Of a DNA stretch of 64,000 bases, positions 24,981 through 37,150 are shown piece by piece. Positions within the stretch are counted from its first letter, which is position 1. Each line of letters begins with the position of its first letter. The stretch spans positions 38,226,035 through 38,290,034 of the forward strand of contig OZ025256.1 in assembly GCA_964019135.1 (NCBI GenBank), given 5' to 3'. This DNA comes from Arenicola marina (lineage: Eukaryota; Annelida; Polychaeta; Arenicolidae). The position numbers were made by a program, and so were the translations under genes. Below the pieces are notes generated by a model. It searched no databases. It was not told the DNA's origin and was given only the letters and a program-made list of their open reading frames with translations.

Positions 24981-25621
24981 CTGGGTGATGAGGGGTTAGA
25001 TGAAACACCGCTGAGAGGTGGGGGGAGAGATGGGCCGGTTATTTGGTAGTTTAATGGCATGAGTGGGTTGAGGGTGGGGGGTGACTGTGCCAGGAGGCCG
25101 TTATATGGAGGCCGTTATAAAGAGAGACATGTTGTAACTGGAGCAGCCCACCGCCCCCCTAACTGCCGGCAGCTGTGAACAACACCTCACAGGTAGGGGG
25201 CGCGTGGCACGCCACCTGGCGAATGAAGAGTCTTAAATTGGCTTCGGGGATGGATCTGTTCTATCAGGGTCTACGATCACGGCAGGGTGACGGGGGTGGG
25301 GCGGGGGGGATATACAGCAATGACTCTCTGATGGTGGTGGGGTAGGCCTGCATGGTTCAAGAAGTGACAACGGGGCGTGATCAAGTCTTGAGAAGGGGAG
25401 AGGCCCACGGATGGAGGGGGGGGGGGGGGCACAGATACTCGCGCCCCTCCCGCTAGGTGGGGGGAGGTTGCATGACCTATCTGACCCCCTGTTCCTATAT
25501 CTGTGTAACCTTAACTTCACCGTTGCCCCTCACTCTCCCTAACTTCAAACTGGGGGCAATTAGTGGGTCTTTTGCCATGCATAGCCGACGTGCTCCCAAC
25601 CTAGAACATGGCGGACACTCT

Positions 25622-26260
25622 AATCAATACAGCGGGCATAGCATGGCCCATAGCATGGCCCATAGCATGGCCCATAGCATGGCCCATAGCATGGCCCATA
25701 GCACGGCCCATAGCATGGCCCATAGCATGGCCCATAGCACGGCCCATAGCATGGCCCATAGCATGGCCATAGCATGGCCCATAGCATGGCCCGTAGCATG
25801 ACCCATAGCATGGCCCATAGCATGGCCCATAGCATGGCCCATAGCACGGCCCATAGCATGGCCCATAGCATGGCCATTGCATGGCCCATAGCATGGCCCG
25901 TAGCATGACCCATAGCATGGCCCATAGCATGGCCCATAGCATGGCCCATAGCGCGCCCCATAGCATGGCCAATAGCACGGCCCATAGCATGGCCCATAGC
26001 ATGGCCATAGCATGGCCCATAGCATGGCCCGTAGCATGACCCATAGCATGGCCCATAGCATGGCCCATAGCATGGCCCATAGCGCGCCCCATAGCATGGC
26101 CAATAGCATGGCCCATAGCATAGCCCATAGCATGGTCCATAGCATGGCCCATAGCACGGCCCATAGCATGGCCCATAGCATGGCCCATAGCATGGCCCAT
26201 AGCATGGCCCATAGCACGACCCATAGCACGGCCCATAGCATGGCCCATAGCATGGCCTGA
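25622..26260. repeat. 12-bp satellite ATAGCATGGCCC
   Basis: About 52 units with longer-period organisation near 130 bp marked by GCGCGCCCC and ATGACC variants. As 12 is a multiple of three, all frames stay open (MAHSMAHS, CYGP, MLWA peptides). Confidence 0.96.
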
Positions 26261-26639
26261 TAATTAGTGTTAACAATCATAAAATATTAAATCTGGATTG
26301 TGTCTAGGAAACAATTAGGTACTCTGAAGAGTGTTTCCCGTCCCATGAATTCACGACAGAAACACTTTTGTTTCCTATTATTCATTGTTTGCTTTCGTTG
26401 ATGTTGCCACTCAATGTTTCACAAATATAACACCCGGGGGGCAGTACATTAGCACAGTGGTGTGGAGTGTGCCTCCTATGGGCATGTGGAGACCGAGAAA
26501 GTGCGAGATTTTGTGGTCATTGAGAGAGACATTTTTGGTTAAAAAAGGCATCCCAAATAGACCCATGGCAAAGTATATAGAGGCTAATTATTTGAACACT
26601 TCCGATATCAGCTGGAATATATAGTCAAGAGCTTTATTT

Positions 26640-26960
26640 GAACTATAGCCAAGAGCTACAATTTCGACCAAGGGGGGTCGTGTTCTCTTATCACGAAGAA
26701 GAAATATCTTTATTCCCAGGTCACGATTAATTAAAAAAGAGAACTCCCCGCATACAAAGGAAGGGCGGATACATAATATAAATTGGAGATTTCCCGATTC
26801 ACGGTTATTTAATATTAAAATACTCAGTTCACGATCACGAGGGTCGGCTAATTCCTCGTTCCTAGTTCACGGTGAAATGAAAAGCCCATTCCCGATGAAT
26901 TTAAATACCCCTTTCCACCTCCCCCCCCCTCCCCCCCCCCCCCCACACACATTGAGAGAA
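26640..26960 (-). repeat. Dispersed repeat, copy 1 (CGTGAACTGGGAAT family)
   Basis: On the minus strand it aligns with 34,850-35,130 on the plus strand: ATATTAAATAACCGTGAATC, GCGGGGAGTTCTT and ATCGTGACTTGGGAATAAAG-like blocks. It ends in a poly-C/G tract. Confidence 0.8.
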
Positions 26961-27514
26961 TGTTATCATTTCTGCTCCCTGGAATGAGGGTATAAGATAT
27001 AGGGGAGAGCAATAGCATCGTTATCGGTAGCTCTTAACAAAAACAGTTTTTATAACGGTGGGTAACAGAGGGCAGTGGAACACTATTGGTCATGTTCGGT
27101 GAGAGTTAGAGGATCTTTGTTGCCAAGACGACGGCGCCCCATCTCATAGCCTTTCTGTCTCCAGCCGGCCGCCAACTTGTGGGAGGTGGTGTGTGTAACC
27201 TAGAACCTGATAGATTACATGAGTAATCTATCAGGCCAGCTAGTCAATGAATAGAGCGTTTTTAATTGCGAGCAGATATAAAAATGACGCTTGAACGACT
27301 GTGAAGCTGACGCTGTTTGGAGCCTACCAAGTACTGTCAGCCAATTAGGACGGAGAAAGTGCTGACAATGAAGGCCTTATATGTGACTGGATGAAGAAAT
27401 AACGAATAACATATTGTTTCGACCGATGTCTTATTCGATCCAGTCGGATCCAGGATACGCTAAGGGGAGGGGTGTGTGACGTCCGTCAAGATGAGGGTCA
27501 TTGGGAGGGTGACA

Positions 27515-27705
27515 AGGGAGGATCCAAGGGGGGATGTCCAGGGACCCCCCTCCCCATTGTGATGAAGAATGCCATTTTTCGGTGCAAAATTTAGTTCATC
27601 TGAGACGTGGACTGCCGCCCCCCCCACTTTTTTTGAGGAAGAACGCTATCTCTGAGGCGGCGTGGACCCCCCCCCTCCCCATTTCAAATTCTTGGATCAG
27701 CCCCT
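27515..27705. mobile_element. hAT-like MITE
   Basis: Ends AGGGAGGATCCAAGGGG and reversed AGGGGCTGATCCAAG; GGGTGA on both sides (27507-27512, 27706-27711). The interior resembles the element at 1545 (TTTTTGAGGAAGAACGC against TTTTTGAGGAGGAAGTGCC). Confidence 0.65.
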
Positions 27706-28689
27706 GGGTGATCACCCCTCTTGGTTCCTTCTGGAGCCGCCCAGGATGTGTTCTGAAGGTTTGTTTTTCTGTCCCGCTAACTAGGAATACCGCATTGTCA
27801 CAATAAACGGTTCGCACGATATTTAACTAACTTCTGTGCTCACTGTTTGGCTATCGCCTGCCTGCCTCACAACCCAGAGCTCAGTCGTAGACCAAAATAA
27901 GTCAACTCGGCAAGCGTTGATTTACATCCATCGTCTTTTTGTGTGCTTTGTGCTCCTGGAATTCGGACAACCTATTCTTAAGAAACTTTGGCATTCTGGA
28001 CTGATTCATATGCATGCCGCTTCCTGTGCCCGGTGGTGGCTTGTCTCCCGTTGTCTGTGAACGTAGTTACAACGTTCACTCGACCTGTAGTTTGCCGAAC
28101 TTCATACTCGGAGTAAGCCAGTGATAAACTACCTCGATGCACTAAGTATAGGTACAACATTCATCTTTCCCCATTGACTGTCGTGCTAGATATCGGCTCT
28201 ACTCGTTGCATGTGGGACGATGCGTTTGCGTTGGCAAGGCAGTCCACTATATCTGCTTGGGTTTATGGAAACCCTCCTCCCCACGCCCCCCCCCCCCCCT
28301 CTCTTCCGCTGAGCTGTAGAAGTATTGGCCGCCTACCGGTAACAGTTTTTCACTGTGCTCCAGAATCGCTGAGGCGACGGGTGAGACGCGTTTATCTAAA
28401 CAAGAAAAACTACTTAAGTGACTGAGGCTGTCGACGTAGAGCTGTGCGCATGCGCCACTTCCTATTTCAGGCGTGGTTGCCAGGCAGCCAGTATGGCTGA
28501 TCGACTGATCTGCCACTCGATTGCTCGTGAAATGCACAGACACAACATCTAGAGAGGGCCGGCTGTACGGCTAGTGATAAGACATCGGTCGAACGATTAC
28601 AAGGCGACCGGGTGGGATTATGGATTTCCCTCCACAAATAATACGTGTATATTGACTGACAACCTTGTTCTCTTTTCTTTCCCATATTC

Positions 28690-29065
28690 GAATTACATGT
28701 ATTATAATGAATTTATTATTACGAAAATTATACGTTTTAATTATTGCTAATATTATACTGTGTTTATTATCACTAATCGTATCATGTTATTGTTATTTCT
28801 AACCTTATAACGTTTTTATTATTAGTAAGCTTAATAGTATGATGGTTTTATCGTTACTATAACTATAATATTTGTATTATTACCAATTTTGTAACGTGTC
28901 AAGTTGTTATTACAAATATTATAATATTTTTCTCGTTACTAATACTATAATATTTGTGGTATTACTAATATTGTAATGTTTTTGTTATTATAATTTTTGT
29001 TATTATTATTGCAGTGTTTATTAATATTACTATAATTGTTTTATTAGCATTATTAATATGAACTT
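28690..29065. repeat. AT-rich degenerate repeat
   Basis: TTATTATTACTAATATTATA-like segments with a loose period of about 35 bp. No open frame. Confidence 0.7.
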
Positions 29066-29069
29066 TCAT

Positions 29070-29955
29070 TTGGGCCTCCCTGGGATAGAAAGCGAAGATA
29101 AAGAATGATTCTCCGTACTACCAGGTCACAACTTGCCTTTGGCAGTTTTGTTAACAGCATGAGTCAGGTAAAAAATGTAGCTTTTGCTGTTGGGTTTAGC
29201 TTCACGTCTTGCTTTTGATTATGGCTGAAATGCCGGGTTCACTTTACACCTGGGGTGGATCTGTCTACAGATTTATATTATGAGTCATATGATATTAGAT
29301 AAACACCGTTTTAGTCATGCAAAGTAAAGCCATATTGCATGCGATTATGAAATTATCGCATAAAGTAAAGATTTAAAGCACAACTGAGAAACTGCTGTCA
29401 ATGTCATGTGTTCCGGATGTGACTTCAATTATGTCCGTCAAGTTCGTCCTTCTGCACCCATTTCATATTAATTCATGTTTGATGCGTTTTACAAAGAATT
29501 TTGTTTTATAAAATCGTATTAACCACGACTACTGATATTGTGTTTATTTGTATTTTGGAATATTAATATTTTGTGCATATTAGACTAGACTACCCAGCTA
29601 TTGATAATGTTTCTGTTACTATGTTTCAGACGTTATCGCAGTAGGAGTGACAGTGTGAGGGGACTCGGCTTAGCTTATGGTTCATTCCAATCAAGCCCCA
29701 AATCATTATCAGGTCACACATTCATCGACAAAATTGACAACCATGGACTATATTACAAACCCTTATTTTCACCTGGTATTTTCTTGTCAATCAATGTGAT
29801 TCCTTCGAGATGGATGACAGTAATGTTAGCTATGAAACAAATCACATCCTCACATCCTTCAATAATTCAAAACAGTGTGGCATTTCACTGACTTCGTTTT
29901 ACCCGCTTCACCGCGCTCCCCCGGTTACCACTAACTCAGTGCGGTTGGCGTGCGT
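29070..29955. other. Intergenic; nothing recognised
   Basis: Unique-looking AT-rich sequence. The 96-residue plus frame at 29,601 has no recognisable domain. Confidence 0.4.
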
Positions 29956-29958
29956 GGC

Positions 29959-29984
29959 GTCACGTGGTCATGTGACCACGTGAC
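29959..29984. promoter_or_regulatory. Palindromic double CACGTG E-box
   Basis: GTCACGTGGTCA, TG, TGACCACGTGAC: perfect 12-bp arms with a 2-bp centre, each arm holding a CACGTG E-box with TCACGTG context as bound by bHLH-ZIP factors (USF, MITF/TFEB class). About 12.4 kb upstream of the MTCL1-like first seen exon. Confidence 0.5.
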
Positions 29985-30379
29985 CCGGGGGTTGAGCCTC
30001 ATGTGTACCGCTGGAGGAGCCATTTAATCCTTGAGATTAATCTCGTTAACTCCTCGCGAGACCAGCAGGTTGTCAGCGCACACCAACGCAGCCCCCCCCC
30101 CCCCCCCCAGGACGCGGAAGCGGGTGGATGGTGGGCAGTGGATGTAGACCGCCGCCTACTCACCTGGCACCCTGGCCGCCTACACGTTACGTCTCCCCTG
30201 GCCTCACGCCTGTCACACGAATGTCATTAATCCGCTCAGAGATGACTGATGCAACGAGTATCCTCAGTCGTTGCTGCTCCGTATCCTTCCAAGGCTTCCA
30301 GCAGCTAGCTCTGTGTGCTCGGTGCGAGTGGGGTGAGGTGCGGCTATGTACAAGTGGTGTCCCTAGACGAGAACAATGA

Positions 30380-30480
30380 TTATAGTGTTAGTGGTAGTAA
30401 TATCTCCTGTTGCGGATTCGAACCCACGACGCGCTGCGTGACGACGAAAAGTAGTGAGGCTGGCTGGCTGGCCTGTTTGG
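30380..30480 (-). mobile_element. tRNA-derived SINE-like fragment
   Basis: GTGGGTTCGAATCC B box on the minus strand (30414-30425) preceded by GCAGCGCGTC. No clear A box, so a fragment. Confidence 0.45.
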
Positions 30481-30609
30481 CTGGGAGTCCGCCTTCAGGA
30501 CGTGTCCAGGGGAGTGATCCAGACAAGGCTCTGGCCCAACGACTGACGGACGGACGGGCGGGCGGACTCGCTGGCCGGCGGCTGGCGGGGCGACCCCTGG
30601 CGGCTGGCT

Positions 30610-30975
30610 GGTGTTCCGCGAGGGGTGATGGCGGGGGAGGGGGCAAGGGGTGATGGCGGGGGAGGGGGCGAGGGGTGATGGCGGGGGAGGGGGCGAGAGG
30701 TGATGGCGGGGGAGGGGGCGAGGGGTGATGGCGGGGGAGGGGGCGAGAGGTGATGGCGGGGGAGGGGGCGAGGGGTGATGGCGGGGGAGGGAGGTGTGCC
30801 GCAAAGGATCATGGCGGGCGAGGGGTGATGGCGGGGGAGGGGGCGAGGGGTGATGGCGGGGGAGGGGGCGAGGGGTGATGGCGGGGGAGGGGGGCGAGGG
30901 GTGATGGCGGGCGAGGGAGGTGTGCCGCGAAGGATGATGCCGGGCGAGGGGTGATGTCGGGGGAGGGAGGGGTTG
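30610..30975. repeat. 24-bp G-rich tandem repeat
   Basis: About 15 units of GGTGATGGCGGGGGAGGGGG plus CGAG. Strong G-quadruplex potential on the plus strand. Confidence 0.93.
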
Positions 30976-31839
30976 AGTACCACAACCGTCGACGACGACG
31001 GCGGCTGGGATAGGGCCAGCGGGGGGGGGGGGGGTGTAGGGGCAGATCTGGACGCCGGTGAGTGGCGGGACTCAGTGCGATATCAGTCCCAGGAACCCGG
31101 ATTCTGGATGGGGAGGACTACTCAGGATGTAGGGTAGGTGTATTGGGTTAATTAAGTGGGGAGCCGGATAGAGGGGTGGAGGGTGCAAGGAGGGGGGGGG
31201 AGGGGTCAGGCGTGCGAACGTGGTGAGGCTGCGGTAGGGTGAGGCGGTGGGGATATGGTGGAGAGAGGGGTGGGACAGGGGCCGTAAGGATAACGTAATA
31301 TATATATATATGTAAGGATGGATAGGCGGGATGTATCGGGTAACTGATGGTGCGTGGCCAGTAGGAGGCCCGGGCCGGGGCGGGGGTGGGAGGGAGGAGG
31401 GTGGGAGGGTGGGGGGGGGGGGGTGCTGTAGGCAAGGAGACGGTTGCCTGTTGCGAGGTAGATATTGCAGGCCCTGCGCTCGACGCCTAGGTAACAGGGC
31501 TGTCTTTCCTCACAGCTTGCCAACGTCTATCTCCAGACCTTGCCGTAATCTCTGTCCCCCCTCCATCCCGCCATCCTCCTTACTGCCCCGAATCCTTTCT
31601 CTCTCTCTCTGTTGTTTTGCCTTTTCTAAAACATACACACTTACAGCAGTCCAACGCTCACCCCCCCCCTCTCCCCTCCCCACCCACCGCCTGCCCTGAC
31701 CCCCCACCTCCCCTGCCGTGCCACACCTGCCAGGACCCTGAGCCTCCCGACTACGTTACCCAGAGTCGGGATCATTCACTGTGACTCCGGCAGATTGCTG
31801 TGGGTAGCCACCGAGATCCCCACCCCGACGTCAGACGCG

Positions 31840-32039
31840 NNNNNNNNNNNNNNNNNNNNNNNNNNNNNNNNNNNNNNNNNNNNNNNNNNNNNNNNNNNNN
31901 NNNNNNNNNNNNNNNNNNNNNNNNNNNNNNNNNNNNNNNNNNNNNNNNNNNNNNNNNNNNNNNNNNNNNNNNNNNNNNNNNNNNNNNNNNNNNNNNNNNN
32001 NNNNNNNNNNNNNNNNNNNNNNNNNNNNNNNNNNNNNNN
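31840..32039. other. Assembly gap, 200 N
   Basis: Exactly 200 N, the fixed size used by several scaffolding programs. Flanks are G/C-rich with homopolymer runs. True gap length is unknown. Confidence 0.99.
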
Positions 32040-33150
32040 GGCGATCAGAATGGAGAAAAAAAACAGTTTTAAAAACTGCTAACAGAGCAAAAAAATAAAA
32101 TATTTCTTGATTTACGGCACAGACTGCACGAACTGTGATATCGCGTCTCTGCCTTTGTGAGTTCTTTTCCCAGAACAATTTGGTTATGAGTTACTGGCCA
32201 CTGGCATAATGCTTGGGCCATTGTACTCTCTGGGCGGTTACGAAGCTTTTGGGGGAGCCTTTAACCCCCCCCCCCCCCCCTCCTATCTCGCAGGGACATT
32301 TTGCTAAGCAGCATGGCCATCAAGCCATCGTTACCTGCCGGGGAATGGGCGATAAAGGCTTATTACAGCCAGGCCGGGGCGCTAAGGCTTACGAAAACCC
32401 CCCCTCCACCACCCCCCCCCCCCCCCCCGCCCCCTCTCCCCGTCCCCGTGAGGCCGCGTGCACCCACCCAGCGCCCCTACCGCCGCAGCAGACGCCACGA
32501 CAACAGTAACAGCGCAGGGAACGCCAGATTGATATCACCGTAGCACCCACAACACTTACCGCCGAGCACCGCTAAGCATCTTGCCCAATCCCCTAGGTGC
32601 TTTATCACGCAGTGTGCATTTACCCCGGGCAACCAGAGCTCGCACACACTTTACCTACATTAACAAGGAAACGATAACTCCCTTACCACCGGACACTGGC
32701 TGGTCAGGGGATATCTCAGCGGTGGGGGTATTAGGGTATCACTTGTGTGGGGGCTGAGGGGCCAGATATTCTGGCCTGGCGCGGATGCCCCGTCCTGTCT
32801 TATGCTCAAGTAGTGCGCCTGCAGCGACCAACGCATTGGGTGCAGGTGCAGTGCCCGCTCTATAGGTCTGGTCTGGAGAAACTGCCTTTCAACGTCAATT
32901 AAAGGTATAAAGGAACACCTCTTTCACTTGGAGATTGTGCTCCGGGTGCATAAACAAAGCCTCCGTGGCCGAGAAACACTGGCTCTGATAAGTTTGTGTT
33001 GATCTATTACAGCAGTGCATGAAGCAGTGGCTACCTGTCGGCTGTACTCCCCATCTGATTGCACTGGCGGTCTGTGTGCAATAAATAGAAATATTGGAGA
33101 GGGGAGTGGGCCAACAGGGGGAAGCTTTGCTTTGCTTTAAAGATTAAAAG
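32040..33150. other. Intergenic; C-rich runs, nothing recognised
   Basis: Poly-C tracts at 32,267 and 32,410. CTCCGTGGCCGAG at 32,960 resembles a tRNA 5' arm but lacks the rest. Confidence 0.4.
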
Positions 33151-33230
33151 GAATTGGTGTTTTAGAGGGCGTTTGTGCACACAACGGCTAATTCAGGCCA
33201 AGGAACCCTCAGGGACAATGAGTGATGTTC
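33150..33230 (-). mobile_element. SINE body fragment, same family as 60,090
   Basis: ATTGGTGTTTTAG, GCACACAA and GGCCAAGGAACCCTC with matching spacing to 60,097-60,175. The tRNA-like head is not visible. Confidence 0.6.
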
Positions 33231-33304
33231 AAAATTAATACGTCTTTCTATACCTAGAATGTCAACATGTGAATAAATTTGGCTGTTGTTTCACACGGAA
33301 GACA

Positions 33305-33410
33305 TGGGGTCACATCGTAGTTAGTAGGTAGCGCGTTCGGCTTGTCGATTGTACTCTGCTATGCCTTCCGAAGCGGTTGTTGCGTTGGTTCGAGTCCCAC
33401 ATGTACAAAC
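33305..33410 (+). mobile_element. tRNA-like SINE head
   Basis: A-box-like TAGTTAGTAGGTAGCGCG at 33318 and B box GGTTCGAGTCC at 33387-33397. The 70-bp spacing is longer than in a tRNA, so a SINE or decayed tRNA copy rather than a working tRNA gene. Confidence 0.5.
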
Positions 33411-33869
33411 ATCTATCTTTGATAAAGATCCATGCCTTTCTTTGCAGTGAGCAGGTGGCTACTCCCCCGCGACATGGCTCATCTCTGTAGTGACTCGTTC
33501 TACCCTATTACAGAGGTTAAAGCATATTGCTAAACCAACCAAACAAGTGGGAGAAAATGTGGTGTGGAACAAAGGAAGGGTCGTATTGGTGCCAGAAGCT
33601 GGCGCCAGAAGCATATCGAACAGGTCTTTGTGTCGTTTTCACAGACCCAGTGAAAACCTTGCACAGGCCTTTGTGAAGACCGTAGCGAGAGCTTGTGAAG
33701 ACCTTGTAACATCGAGGTGTGGGTCAGACCCTGGGTGCCTACTCCGCTCGAATTGCAATTACAAATAAACCATGGAGAACAAGGGAACTCATATGTCGCT
33801 ACCTGACGCCGCAGACATGGGCTTTAGCCTGAGCCAGACCATGGCGTGGGGTGTTGAACAGACGTGAGC

Positions 33870-34545
33870 ATACCCACAGAAATCCCTAGACTCCAACCCC
33901 CAGACTCCAACCCCCAGATCCCAACCCCAGGGTCCAATCCCCAGATTCAAATCCCCAGACCCCAATCCCCAGACCCCAATCGTCAGACCTCAATTCCCAG
34001 ACTCAAAACCCCAATTCCCAGACTCAAAACCCCAATCCTCAGACTCCAATATTCAGACCCCAATCCCAGACTACAATCTCCAGGTCCAATCTCCAGACTC
34101 CAATCCCCAGACCCCAATCCCCAAACCCCAATCCCCAGACCCCAATCCTCAGACCTCAATCCCCAGCTCCCAATCCCCAGTCCCCAATCCGCAGACCTCA
34201 ATCCCCAGATTCAAAATCCCAATCCTCAGATTCCAATCCCCAACCCTCAAACTCCAATCCCCGGAGTCCAATTCCCAGACTCCAATTCACATATTCCAAT
34301 CCCCAGACCCTAATCCCCAGATTCCAATCCCCAGACCCCAATCTCCAATCCCCAGCCCTCAGACTCCAATCCCCAGCCCCCAATCCCCAAATTCCAATAC
34401 CCAGGCCCCAATCCCCAGCCCCCAACCCTCAGACTCCAATCCCCAGACTCCAATTCACAGACTCCAATCCCCAGACTCCAATCCTCAGACATCAATCCCC
34501 AGACCCCAATCCCCAACCCTCAGACTCCAATCCCCAGCCTCCAGT
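33870..34545. repeat. 15-bp-type C-rich repeat (CAATCCCCAGACTC)
   Basis: About 45 degenerate units of CCCAATCCCCAGACT. Frames are open on both strands with periodic Pro or Gly/Trp peptides. Confidence 0.9.
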
Positions 34546-34849
34546 GGCTGATCCAGGGCAGCGGTGGCGGCGCCCAGCCTAGCGATGCGCTCCCCTCACT
34601 ATGGTTTCGTGAGAGGGGTATGGCAGTTTCTTGGACGGGTTTACTATACGTGTTAGCGCAGCGTTACATTGATATATGTATTGCTGTCAATGGCTCTCTC
34701 ATGTACTACGTCATTGCGGCATCGCTGCTGTTTTTTACTTTTGTAAATATGATAAAATATTTATTTCGTACAATTCTGAGATTCTCGCTGTCGGACAAGA
34801 CATTAGCCAAATACAACACCTGTCACCCTCAGGACCACGGGGCCTTGTG

Positions 34850-35130
34850 TGTGTATCAGTCACCGTGAACTGGGAATTAGGAAAATAATACTTAAGTGAA
34901 CCGGGAATGGGGGTACATGTATAAGCCGACCGTCTTGATGAAGGATTTTCATTTATCATGAACTGGGAATTTCAATATTAAATAACCGTGAATCAGGAAA
35001 TCGTCAATTTGCATCATGTATCTGCCCTTCTTTGGAACGCGGGGAGTTCTTCCATTAATTCATCGTGACTTGGGAATAAAGAAATTTATTCTTCGTGATC
35101 CCGGAAACATGACCCCCCCCCTCCCAAACC
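34850..35130 (+). repeat. Dispersed repeat, copy 2 (CGTGAACTGGGAAT family)
   Basis: Plus-strand copy of the family at 26,640-26,960. It contains at least six degenerate CGTGAACTGGGAAT motifs within 260 bp, and ends in poly-C. Confidence 0.8.
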
Positions 35131-35749
35131 CCCCCACCTTCTCCCTCCCCCCCCCCTTGCCCCCCTCCGCCAACATTCTATACAACGTTAAAGGTTATGT
35201 CACAACCATTAACGTAACATGGTATGGCACTTTGAAAACAAATCATAAAATTTAAAAAAAAGTCACTGAACAGTAGAATCTCCCTAACCTTAATCCTGAG
35301 TAAACCGAAATCTGTCAATACCAGAATAGTTTCAGGTCCCGATATTTGTTATCCCTGTAACCTTGACAAACCGACAACCTGCAGGCGGCATGATTCTCTT
35401 TGCCCCAAACACAGGTTGGCTGTACGGTTCTACTGTATTATCGTACGCCTCATATACATCTAATTAATCAGGGACATGACTGCGCGTGAAGGCAATAAAT
35501 ACTCGGAGTGTGTGTATATCTATATCTATGTCTCACCTTGACGCCAGTCCTCCTCTGTGGTAGCTCTATCCCACGGAACATTGCAAGGGGCGGACACTAT
35601 CACTTAGACCGGGATCCTCTCGATACCAGCACTCCTCAGATCCATGGGAGCCTTCTGCCCAAACCGGAACCAATCCCGAATCCTCATCGCCGATCTAGAG
35701 TCGACTGCGCACGCGCGTATACATCAGGATGCATATGGTGTGGAGCCCC

Positions 35750-35945
35750 TCCCACCCTCACCCTGACCGCGCCCACCCCCATCCTGACCGCGCTCACCCC
35801 CACCCAACCCACCCCAACTGACCACGCCAATCCCCGCCCTACAAACCACCTCCACCCTACCCAGGCCCACCCCTACCTTTACCACGGCCATCCCATCCCC
35901 ACCCTGGCCACGCCCACCCCAACCCCCGTCCGGCCCACACCTCCT
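35750..35945. repeat. C-rich CACCCC repeats
   Basis: CCTGACCGCGCCCACCCCCA-like units, degenerate. Confidence 0.65.
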
Positions 35946-36139
35946 GAGACGACGGAGACGAGGGACCCTATGATACCTGCCATTCGTTCCCCATGGAGCT
36001 GATATGTTTCAGATTAAAAAAACACCCGTTTTTCTTCCTCTTCTGTTTACGGTTATACTTTTCTTTATGGTTTGTTTTAGGCTACCCCATGCTTGGTTTC
36101 TTCTTTTTGGCCCATCCGTAGATTTCTACGTTTCATGTT

Positions 36140-36480
36140 TTGTCTTTTCATTGTGTCTGAGGTTTTCTCCATTATCTGTCTCTGTCGCTCTCTCTATCTC
36201 TGTAATTGTACCTCTGTTCTGTCTTTCCATGGTGTCTGAGTCTTTCTCCTTTCTGTCTCTGTTGCCCTTTCTCTTTTTCCCTGTATTAGTACCTCTGTTT
36301 ATGTCTTTATGTTGTCTGAGTCTTTCTTCATTCTCTCCCTCTCGCTGTCCCTGTATTTGGACCTCCGATTTTTCTCTTTTCGTTGTGTCTGACTCTTTCT
36401 TCATTCTCTGTCTCTCCCGCTCTCTCTCTCTCGGTCTCTTTCCCAGTATTTGGTTATAATTTTCCGTTGTGTTTGGGTTT
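36140..36480. repeat. Pyrimidine-rich tandem repeat
   Basis: TGTCTGAGTCTTTC and CTCTGTCTCT segments recur about every 60-65 bp on the plus strand. Confidence 0.7.
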
Positions 36481-36754
36481 GTCTCCTTTGTACTCTTTCT
36501 TTCTCTTGGTACATCCGCCCCCGCCACTTCCGCCCTGCGCCTTGGTACCCCGCGCAGCGCACACTGCCTTCTGACCTTCAGCGTCCTCGGGAGATCAGAA
36601 GCGGATAAGAACAGGTGTCCAGAGGCAAAGAACCCGAGTGTTATCTCGACAGGTGATAGAGACTGAATCATAGAGAAACTGAGCCTAGAGAGTCTAACGC
36701 GGGCTGAGTCAGAAATAAAGCGGGGCCTAAGGTGAGTCACAAGTAGACGGAATC

Positions 36755-36995
36755 AATAGGAGGTTGGATCGTCAGGAAATTGGGTCAAAAATAGGTTGGG
36801 TCATAAGTAGGTTGTGTCATAAGTAGGTTGCATCAAATATATGGTGGGTCAAAAGTAGGTTGAGTCATAAGGAGGGTTGGTCATAAGTAGGTTGACTGTA
36901 AGTAAGTTGCGTTGTGTATAAGTAGGTTGTGTTAAAAGAAGATTGTGCTACAAGTAGGCTGTGCTACAAGTAGATTGTGTTACAAGTAGGTTGGA
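36755..36995. repeat. 15-16-bp repeat AAGTAGGTTG
   Basis: About 14 units of CATAAGTAGGTTGTGT with variants. Confidence 0.85.
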
Positions 36996-37084
36996 TCAAT
37001 AGACCGATTTTAAGAAGGCTGAATTACAAGACTATAGACTGTGCACAGATACTGAATAAGGAAAACTTCCGGAGAACGGGTTCT

Positions 37085-37150
37085 TCGAACCAACGCACTG
37101 GCTGTCTATAGTTTCAGGGGTTCGACCCTGGACAAACTGGTGTCAGTTAC
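37085..37150 (+). mobile_element. tRNA B-box-like fragment
   Basis: GGTTCGACCCTGG at 37119-37131. No convincing A box. Possibly a SINE remnant. Confidence 0.3.

Noticed and set aside
25601-26280. Minus-strand frames of over 200 residues (MGHAMGHA, CYGPCYGP)
   Set aside because: Products of a stop-free 12-bp tandem repeat; open in several frames on both strands.
33305-33410. Functional tRNA gene
   Set aside because: A- and B-box spacing is too long and the arms do not fold into a cloverleaf by eye; treated as SINE-like.
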